A stretch of 10,472 nucleotides of DNA from Sabulitectum sp964571965 (GTDB lineage: Bacteria; Fermentibacterota; Fermentibacteria; Fermentibacterales; JCC-6). Every line of letters starts with the position of its first letter. Position 1 is the stretch's first letter. Made by a program: the position numbers and the translations under genes. The stretch spans positions 1 to 10,472 of the forward strand of contig CAZNFQ010000076.1 of the NCBI GenBank assembly GCA_964571965.1, written 5' to 3'. Below are positions 5,599 through 10,472 of this stretch, one piece after another. The notes beneath the pieces were generated by a model that made no database searches, was not told the DNA's origin, and saw only the letters and a program-made list of their open reading frames with translations.

Positions 5599-6473
5599 AA
5601 GCGGTGAGCGACTGGACGGATCCCTGTCAGGCGGCTTACTTCCTTGCGGAGAACGCTCTATTGGAAGACAGAGCTCTTGAAGACGCGGCAACTGAAGCCC
5701 TTGGCCCTTCGGGAGATCTGCCTGTTACATGCATGGTGAATGCCAGGGAGGAACTCGTGGTAGCCGGGATACCCCTTGCGGCCGCTGTATACGAAATACT
5801 TCCAGGGGACACCCTTGTGAAGGCGCTGGCTTCCGAAGGAGACAAGGTTTCCCCGGGTGCGGATATAGCCAGTATATCAGGAACTGCTTCACAGGTTCTT
5901 CGAGGTGAGAGGGTGTTTCTGAACATTCTGGGAAGACTTTGCGGCATTGCCACTTTAACCTCACGTTTCGTTTCAGAGTGCGCCGGAACCGGCGTTGAGA
6001 TACTGGATACCAGGAAAACAACCCCTTGTATGAGGGCGCTGGAAAAATATGCGGTGAGAACGGGTGGCGGAACGAACCACAGGTTTTCCCTTGCGGACAT
6101 GGCCATGCTGAAGGACAATCACCTTGCGGTTTCCGGGGGAGCCGGAAGCCTTGGTCCGGTAATGGACAGGCTTCGAAGGCTTGAAGTACCGGTGGAGATA
6201 GAGGTGGACAGTCTTTCCCAGCTTGAACTTATCCTTCCCCTCGAACCTGATAGAATTCTTCTGGACAACATGACGCTGGATGATCTGAAAACCGCGGTTG
6301 ATATAACCCGCGGATCCAGTGTATATCTGGAGGCTTCCGGGGGAATTTCTCTGGAAACGGTACACATGGTGGCACTTACAGGGGTCGACGGTATTTCAGC
6401 GGGAGCCCTGACGCACTCGGTGAAGTGCTCCGACATAGGGTTCGACTGGAGTTACAACGGGAGCATTGAATGA
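5595..6473 (+). CDS. nadC: Nicotinate-nucleotide pyrophosphorylase (quinolinate phosphoribosyltransferase)
   Basis: The 292-residue enzyme converts quinolinate and PRPP to nicotinate mononucleotide, CO2 and pyrophosphate, the step that joins de novo synthesis to the common NAD pathway. The family signatures are all present: G-E-R-V-F-L-N-I-L-G at 104-113, G-I-A-T at 117-120, DTRKT at 138-142, L-E-K-Y-A-V-R-T-G-G-G-T-N-H-R at 149-163, L-K-D-N-H at 172-176, E-I-E-V-D at 201-205, L-L-D-N-M at 222-226 and E-A-S-G-G-I at 246-251. The usual T-P-G-L-R after DTRKT reads T-P-C-M-R, a mild deviation. Length is normal. The start is GTG at 5595-5597, overlapping the upstream stop in GTGA, with GGGAG 9 nt before it. 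The downstream overlap with coaX is ATGA. No nadA or nadB is in the window. Confidence 0.95.
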   Translation: MKAVSDWTDPCQAAYFLAENALLEDRALEDAATEALGPSGDLPVTCMVNAREELVVAGIPLAAAVYEILPGDTLVKALASEGDKVSPGADIASISGTASQVLRGERVFLNILGRLCGIATLTSRFVSECAGTGVEILDTRKTTPCMRALEKYAVRTGGGTNHRFSLADMAMLKDNHLAVSGGAGSLGPVMDRLRRLEVPVEIEVDSLSQLELILPLEPDRILLDNMTLDDLKTAVDITRGSSVYLEASGGISLETVHMVALTGVDGISAGALTHSVKCSDIGFDWSYNGSIE

Positions 6474-7243
6474 CAAGACTTGCTGTGGATGTGGGGAATA
6501 CCAAAACAGCCCTGGCCGTTTTCAGATCGGGGAAACTGATCGATCAGTGGAGAATCAGAACATTGCACTGGACTGCAGACGAACTGTGGATAACCCTTGA
6601 GGCGCTTCTTCGTACAGGCAGTCATCCCCTTCCTGAAGAATTAGCCTTTGCTTCCGTGGTGCCCCAGGTTCGCCATACTCTGGTTAAAATGGCCCGGCAG
6701 AGACTGCGATGCGATCCCGTGATCGTAAGCCATGAAACCGCCGGTATCGAAATCGATTACCCTTTTCCACATGAGATAGGTCCGGACAGGTTAGCAAACG
6801 CTTGCGCAGCTGTAATTTCTGGTGCTCTACCTGCGATCGTGGCTGATTTTGGAACCGCCACCACCTTCGATGTGATCGACGGAAAAGGAAGGTATGTGGG
6901 CGGAGCCATCAGCCCCGGGGTTGGAACGGCTGCGGGTGAGCTTTTCAAGAAGGCCGAAAGACTTAATCCCATCGACCTTGAGTTTCCCGGTTCACCTGTT
7001 GGCAGAAACACCGCCGACGCAGTGAGGTCAGGTGTCCTTCACGGTGCAGTAGGAGGCGCTGACCACATTATCGATCTTCTGTCCGGGGAACTGGGAACGG
7101 AACCTGTATTGTATGCAACCGGAGGCTGGGGCCAGGCCCTTGCTTCCCACTGCCGGCACAGATTCATCGTGTGTCCTGAGCTGACGCTCATTGGTATTGA
7201 CCATATAGGCCGCAGAAACGGAGAGGGGAATACAGGTGTCTGA
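6470..7243 (+). CDS. coaX: Type III pantothenate kinase
   Basis: The 257-residue enzyme phosphorylates pantothenate with ATP, the first step of coenzyme A synthesis. It belongs to the ASKHA fold. Its type III motifs are D-V-G-N-T at 7-11 (phosphate loop), I-G-P-D-R-L-A-N at 103-110 with the catalytic-type Asp 106, and D-F-G-T-A-T-T at 126-132. G-G-A-I-S-P-G-V at 144-151, G-R-N-T at 178-181 and A-T-G-G at 216-219 follow. Length is normal. Its ATG shares ATGA with the nadC stop, and its own end overlaps the next CoA gene by 8 bp, so the three cofactor genes are probably translated in concert. In many bacteria birA sits between nadC and coaX or is fused nearby; here it is absent. Confidence 0.95.
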   Translation: MTRLAVDVGNTKTALAVFRSGKLIDQWRIRTLHWTADELWITLEALLRTGSHPLPEELAFASVVPQVRHTLVKMARQRLRCDPVIVSHETAGIEIDYPFPHEIGPDRLANACAAVISGALPAIVADFGTATTFDVIDGKGRYVGGAISPGVGTAAGELFKKAERLNPIDLEFPGSPVGRNTADAVRSGVLHGAVGGADHIIDLLSGELGTEPVLYATGGWGQALASHCRHRFIVCPELTLIGIDHIGRRNGEGNTGV

Positions 7244-7778
7244 AATACTGCTGGGAATCACAGGCGGGGCAGCCGCTTTCAAGGCATGCACCCTGGCGTC
7301 TTTAATGAGAAAGGCCGGGCACAGGGTCAATGCCATTCTCACCCGGGGTGGACAGGAGTTCATAACTCCCGTGCAGATCTCTGCTGTATCCGGTGGTCCC
7401 TGCTACACCGGGCTCTTCAATCAGGAAGAACCGGATTTCATTCCGCACATTGCCCTGACTGACAATGTGGATCTAATGGTGATCGCCCCTGCAACGGCTC
7501 ATTTTATCGGACGGGCTGCCTGCGGAATTGCTGATGATCTTCTGACATCGGCATTCCTGGCCTGCTCCGCTCCTGTTTTAGTGGCTCCTGCCATGAACAC
7601 CAGAATGTGGAGCAACCCATCTGTAAGGCACAACATGGAGATCCTTCTCGAACGGGGTGTTGCATCTGCAGGTCCTGTGGAGGGAAAACTTGCCTGCGGA
7701 ACATCGGGCAGGGGACGGATGATGGAACCGGAAGATATTTTCGGTATCTGTGAGAAAATTCTCAGTGGAGGTAAGTGA
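7236..7778 (+). CDS. coaC: Stand-alone phosphopantothenoylcysteine decarboxylase (CoaC domain)
   Basis: This 180-residue flavoprotein of the HFCD family decarboxylates phosphopantothenoylcysteine to phosphopantetheine, using FMN. The evidence is G-I-T-G-G-A-A-A-F-K-A at 7-17, His 71 in I-P-H-I-A-L (the active-site His), A-P-A-T-A-H-F-I-G at 84-92, P-A-M-N with Asn 121, and L-A-C-G-T-S-G-R-G-R-M with Cys 154. His, Asn and Cys match the catalytic residues known in E. coli CoaBC (75, 125 and 158). Most bacteria have a bifunctional CoaBC of about 400 residues; this protein stops right after the CoaC domain, and no CoaB synthetase domain follows, in frame or out. The start is GTG at 7236 with GGAGAGGGG 7 nt upstream, overlapping coaX by 8 bp. 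A different HFCD enzyme is possible but less likely beside coaX. Confidence 0.87.
   Translation: MSEILLGITGGAAAFKACTLASLMRKAGHRVNAILTRGGQEFITPVQISAVSGGPCYTGLFNQEEPDFIPHIALTDNVDLMVIAPATAHFIGRAACGIADDLLTSAFLACSAPVLVAPAMNTRMWSNPSVRHNMEILLERGVASAGPVEGKLACGTSGRGRMMEPEDIFGICEKILSGGK
7767..7771 (+). promoter_or_regulatory. Ribosome-binding site that fixes the mtnA TTG start
   Basis: GGAGG is followed by the 8-nt TAAGTGAA, which contains the coaC stop codon, and then TTG at 7780-7782. This selects the TTG over the in-frame GTG codons at 7750 and 7765, neither of which has a site as good and which would add ten or five residues not typical of the family. Confidence 0.7.
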
Positions 7779-7779
7779 A

Positions 7780-8793
7780 TTGAAACCCATCCCGACCCTG
7801 CAATGGCAGGACGAAAAACTGATACTGCTGGACCAGCGGGAGCTGCCGTCGTCGGAGTCATACATCCAGTGCACCACCGTGGATCAGCTTGCAGAGGCAA
7901 TTAAAAGCCTTGCGGTGAGGGGTGCCCCTGCCATTGGAATTGCAGCCGCATGGGGTGCGGTCATTGCCATGATCCAGTCCGGGGAGGGCGCCGGTTACAG
8001 GGATAGGTGTCTTGGATACCTGGATGTTCTTGCCGCCACCAGACCCACTGCCGTTAACCTTTTCAACTGCCTGGATATACAGCGGAAAATAGTTCTTTCA
8101 TGCAGAACCAGAGAAGAGGGGATACAGCTTCTTTCAGAGAGTGCATCAAGGCTTTACAGAGAAGATCTGGAAGCAAGCCTGGCCATGGGAAGATTCGGAA
8201 GCAGCCTTCTTCCCCACCACTGTACCGTGCTGACCCACTGCAATGCAGGGGGACTTGCAACAGCCGGTCTTGGTACTGCTCTGGCGGTTATTTACCAGTC
8301 CTACGAACAGGGGAAGCTGAAACAGGTATATGCAGATGAAACAAGACCCCTTCTCCAGGGGGCAAGACTTACGTCTTGGGAGCTTTCAAGGGCAGGAATA
8401 CCGGTTAAGGTGATTCCGGATTCCGCCGCTTCATCACTTATCAGGTCCGGAAGGATAGATGCGGTTATAACAGGTGCAGACAGGGTTGCCATGAACGGAG
8501 ACTCCGCCAACAAGATAGGAACCTATTCCCTTGCTCTTGCAGCCTCTGCCGCCGGAGTGCCCTTCTATATCGTTGCCCCTGTATCCACATTCGATAGAAG
8601 TTCCCCTGACGGCTCAGCCATAGAGATAGAGGAAAGGGGCAGAGAAGAACTGGCCTCACTGGGAGGAAGACAGCTGCTTCCGGAAGGGGTGGAGGTCTAC
8701 AATCCTGCCTTCGACGTGACACCTGTGGAGCTTATTACTGCAATTATCTGCGAGAAGGGTATATTTCAGGCTCCAGATGAGGCCGATTTTTAA
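7780..8793 (+). CDS. mtnA: Methylthioribose-1-phosphate isomerase
   Basis: The protein has 337 residues from the TTG start, close to the family norm. It isomerises 5-methylthioribose-1-phosphate to methylthioribulose-1-phosphate in the methionine salvage pathway. The signatures seen are A-V-R-G-A-P-A-I-G-I-A-A-A, R-P-T-A-V-N-L, T-H-C-N-A-G-G-L-A with catalytic-type Cys 154, D-E-T-R-P-L-L-Q-G-A-R-L-T, T-G-A-D-R with Asp 234, N-G-D-S-A-N-K-I-G-T-Y, P-F-Y-I-V-A-P, I-E-I-E-E-R and N-P-A-F-D-V-T-P. The N-terminus M-K-P-I-P-T-L-Q-W is typical of MtnA and supports the start choice. Related eIF2B-type sugar isomerases (ribose-1,5-bisphosphate isomerase) share the fold, but the RPTAVNL and HCNAG contexts favour MtnA. 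It follows coaC by 1 bp and is the last gene of the operon. No other methionine-salvage gene is in the window. Confidence 0.93.
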   Translation: MKPIPTLQWQDEKLILLDQRELPSSESYIQCTTVDQLAEAIKSLAVRGAPAIGIAAAWGAVIAMIQSGEGAGYRDRCLGYLDVLAATRPTAVNLFNCLDIQRKIVLSCRTREEGIQLLSESASRLYREDLEASLAMGRFGSSLLPHHCTVLTHCNAGGLATAGLGTALAVIYQSYEQGKLKQVYADETRPLLQGARLTSWELSRAGIPVKVIPDSAASSLIRSGRIDAVITGADRVAMNGDSANKIGTYSLALAASAAGVPFYIVAPVSTFDRSSPDGSAIEIEERGREELASLGGRQLLPEGVEVYNPAFDVTPVELITAIICEKGIFQAPDEADF

Positions 8794-8796
8794 AGG

Positions 8797-8823
8797 TTGA
8801 CAAGAATTGATGCAGACTATACC
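8797..8823 (+). promoter_or_regulatory. Possible promoter upstream of dnaK
   Basis: A perfect TTGACA (8797-8802) is followed by TATACC (8818-8823), but the spacer is only 15 bp, shorter than the optimal 17. It starts 4 bp past the mtnA stop in a 106-bp gap. No CIRCE repeat is present, and I recognise no sigma-32-type promoter. No terminator is seen after mtnA, so read-through into dnaK is also possible. Confidence 0.4.
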
Positions 8824-8899
8824 TTCAATGAGTATATGTGTATGGAAAGTCTGTAAAGTTATCAGTCTATTACAAGTGTTGTTTTAGCGGGGAGCTGAC

Positions 8900-10472
8900 A
8901 TGGGAAGAACCATCGGAATTGATCTTGGCACAACTAATTCGTGCATCGCTATCAGTGATGGAGGTCATCCTACTGTAATCCAGTCTAAGAGCGGTTCCAG
9001 GGTTATGCCTTCCGTTGTCGCCTTTTCGGCAAAGGGTGAGCGGCTGGTGGGGCTGGTTGCCAGAAGACAGGCGATCACCAATCCCCGGAACACCATCAGC
9101 AGCGTAAAAAGACTAATGGGACGCAGGTACTCGGAAGTTGTGGACCAGGTCGATTCCGTATCATATGAGATAATAGAGAACAGCAACGGCGATGCAGCCA
9201 TTCGTGTGATGGACCGCATATACACACCCCCCGAGATCTCCGCCATAATACTTCAGAAACTTAAGCAAACCGCTGAAGAGTTCCTGGGTGAACCGGTTAC
9301 AGATGCGGTTATAACCGTCCCTGCATACTTTAACGAAGTCCAGAGGGAAGCAACCAAGGCAGCAGGTAAAATAGCCGGGCTGAACGTGAAGAGGGTGCTC
9401 AACGAACCCACCGCAGCAGCCCTGGCATTTCTGGAGCCCAAGGGTAAAACCAGAATAGCTGTTTATGACTTTGGAGGCGGAACCTTCGATATAAGTGTTC
9501 TGCAGGTCATCGAAGGAGTTTTCGAAGTTAAGGCCACCCTTGGTGATACCAGTCTGGGAGGGGATGATCTCGATACACAGCTTGTGAACTGGATAATGGC
9601 GGAGTTTCTCTCCGACACCGGTATAGACCTTAACAAGGATACCATTGCTCCACAGCGGGTGAGGGAAGCCGCGGAAAGAGCCAAGTGTGAGCTTTCCATG
9701 ACCCATGAAACCGATATAAACCTGCCCTTCATCGCAACCGGTGAATCAGGTCCGGTGCACCTTGAGATAAAAATTACCAGAAAGCTTTTCGAGGAGCTTG
9801 CCGGAGATCTCATAAAGAAAACTATTTCCCTCTGCAGGGATGCGGTTAACGATGCAGGTATGAAAATAGAAGACCTCGACCACGTGGTCCTCGTTGGCGG
9901 TTCCACAAGAATCCCCATGGTGCAGCAGCTGGTTGAGGAGGTTTTTGGAAGGAAGCCGGCCCAGTCCGTTAATCCCGATGAAGTGGTTGCCCTTGGGGCT
10001 GCAATCGAGAGTTCGGTTCTAACGGGCCAGCGCAAGGACCTGGTGCTCATAGACGTTACCCCTCTTACCCTGGGTGTTGAAACCCTTGGTGGGGTTATGA
10101 CGCCAATCATACACAGAAACAGTCCTGTACCCACCAGGAACAGCAGGATATTTACCACCGCAAGCGACAATCAATCGGTGGTTGGTGTTCATGTGGCCCA
10201 GGGGGAGAGAGATCTCATCGACGGCAATAGAAGCCTGGGGACCTTCGAGCTCAGGGGAATAAAGCCGGCAAAGAGGGGCGAACCAAGGGTAGAGGTGACC
10301 TTCGAGATAGACGCCAGCGGCATTCTCAACGTTTCAGCAAAGGATACCAACACAGGTCAGAAGCAAAGCATCAAGGTGAATCCCAGTGGAGGTCTCTCCG
10401 GTGAAGAGATCGAAAGACTGAAGAAGGAAGCCGCAGCCAATGCCGAGGCTGACAAGCGTCGGATGAAGCTTG
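8900..10472 (+). CDS. dnaK: Molecular chaperone DnaK (Hsp70), 3' end beyond the window
   Basis: 524 codons are visible without interruption; the full family length is about 610-640, so only part of the C-terminal lid is missing. It is an ATP-dependent cytoplasmic chaperone that works with DnaJ and GrpE. The phosphate-1 motif I-G-I-D-L-G-T-T-N-S-C is at 5-15, Lys 70 is conserved, N-E-P-T-A-A-A is at 168-174, and the phosphate-2 motif Y-D-F-G-G-G-T-F-D-I-S is at 189-199. Thr 217 in G-D-T-S-L-G-G matches the autophosphorylation Thr. The adenosine motif V-L-V-G-G-S-T-R-I-P is at 330-339, and the interdomain linker D-L-V-L-I-D-V-T-P-L is at 380-389. The substrate-binding domain (390-500) and start of the lid follow. 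The stretch around 75-105 keeps the insertion typical of Gram-negative DnaK. The ATG has GGGGAG 5 nt upstream. No grpE or dnaJ is beside it on the visible side. Confidence 0.96.
   Translation, partial: MGRTIGIDLGTTNSCIAISDGGHPTVIQSKSGSRVMPSVVAFSAKGERLVGLVARRQAITNPRNTISSVKRLMGRRYSEVVDQVDSVSYEIIENSNGDAAIRVMDRIYTPPEISAIILQKLKQTAEEFLGEPVTDAVITVPAYFNEVQREATKAAGKIAGLNVKRVLNEPTAAALAFLEPKGKTRIAVYDFGGGTFDISVLQVIEGVFEVKATLGDTSLGGDDLDTQLVNWIMAEFLSDTGIDLNKDTIAPQRVREAAERAKCELSMTHETDINLPFIATGESGPVHLEIKITRKLFEELAGDLIKKTISLCRDAVNDAGMKIEDLDHVVLVGGSTRIPMVQQLVEEVFGRKPAQSVNPDEVVALGAAIESSVLTGQRKDLVLIDVTPLTLGVETLGGVMTPIIHRNSPVPTRNSRIFTTASDNQSVVGVHVAQGERDLIDGNRSLGTFELRGIKPAKRGEPRVEVTFEIDASGILNVSAKDTNTGQKQSIKVNPSGGLSGEEIERLKKEAAANAEADKRRMKL

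Noticed and set aside
7750..7779. GTG start for mtnA ten codons upstream
   Set aside because: It lies well inside coaC, lacks a good ribosome site, and adds residues not typical of MtnA; the TTG at 7780 has GGAGG at 8 nt.
8794..8899. CIRCE or other heat-shock element before dnaK
   Set aside because: No TTAGCACTC-type inverted repeat is present. A loose AGACT...AGTCT pairing (about 8814-8852) is too imperfect to call.
9161..10170. Two long minus-strand open frames (181 and 235 codons)
   Set aside because: They are antisense shadows of dnaK, which is continuous and highly conserved here.

Overview
The window looks like chromosomal DNA of a Gram-negative bacterium of roughly balanced base composition. 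Five proteins carry lipoprotein signal peptides, and the DnaK keeps the N-terminal-domain insertion typical of Gram-negative Hsp70s. AGG/AGA (Arg) and ATA (Ile) codons are common and GTG/TTG starts are frequent, so it is not an enteric bacterium. An uncultured lineage such as the FCB-related candidate phyla is my guess; the sequence alone does not fix the taxon.

Region 1 (1-3187, minus strand) is an array of five lipoprotein genes, the last one cut by the window edge. All carry the same roughly 85-residue acidic domain. Its landmarks are an N-G/D-L-x-x-W-D-I opening, a W-G-x-N/D-x-L centre, an L-x-P-G-D/E turn, a Y-D-I-x-V-x-DEDGDTYT block and a D-G-Y/F-x-W-x-V-T-L-x-D-L/I-D end. At least eight copies are present: two or more in the gene at 1-484, one at 535-867, three in tandem at 933-1871, one at 1957-2283 and one degenerate copy at 2414-3187. 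Two intrinsic terminators split the array into at least three transcription units. The function of the domain is unknown to me.

Region 2 (3188-3320) is a short divergent control region. A perfect 7-bp inverted repeat supplies the -35 element of a leftward promoter for the lipoproteins and of a rightward promoter for the plus-strand operon.

Region 3 (3321-8793, plus strand) is a tightly packed operon of six genes: a short GGDEF protein, a YtcJ-like metal-dependent amidohydrolase, nadC, coaX, a stand-alone coaC-type decarboxylase and mtnA. Every junction is an overlap or a 1-bp gap, so translation is probably coupled. The recognised enzymes serve NAD synthesis (NadC), the first and third steps of coenzyme A synthesis (CoaX, CoaC) and methionine salvage (MtnA). 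The CoaB synthetase that is usually fused to CoaC is absent here. Why a diguanylate-cyclase-like protein heads a cofactor operon is unclear.

Region 4 (8794-10472) is a 106-bp gap with a possible promoter, followed by dnaK, which runs off the right edge. I see no tRNA, rRNA, CRISPR array, insertion sequence or phage gene.
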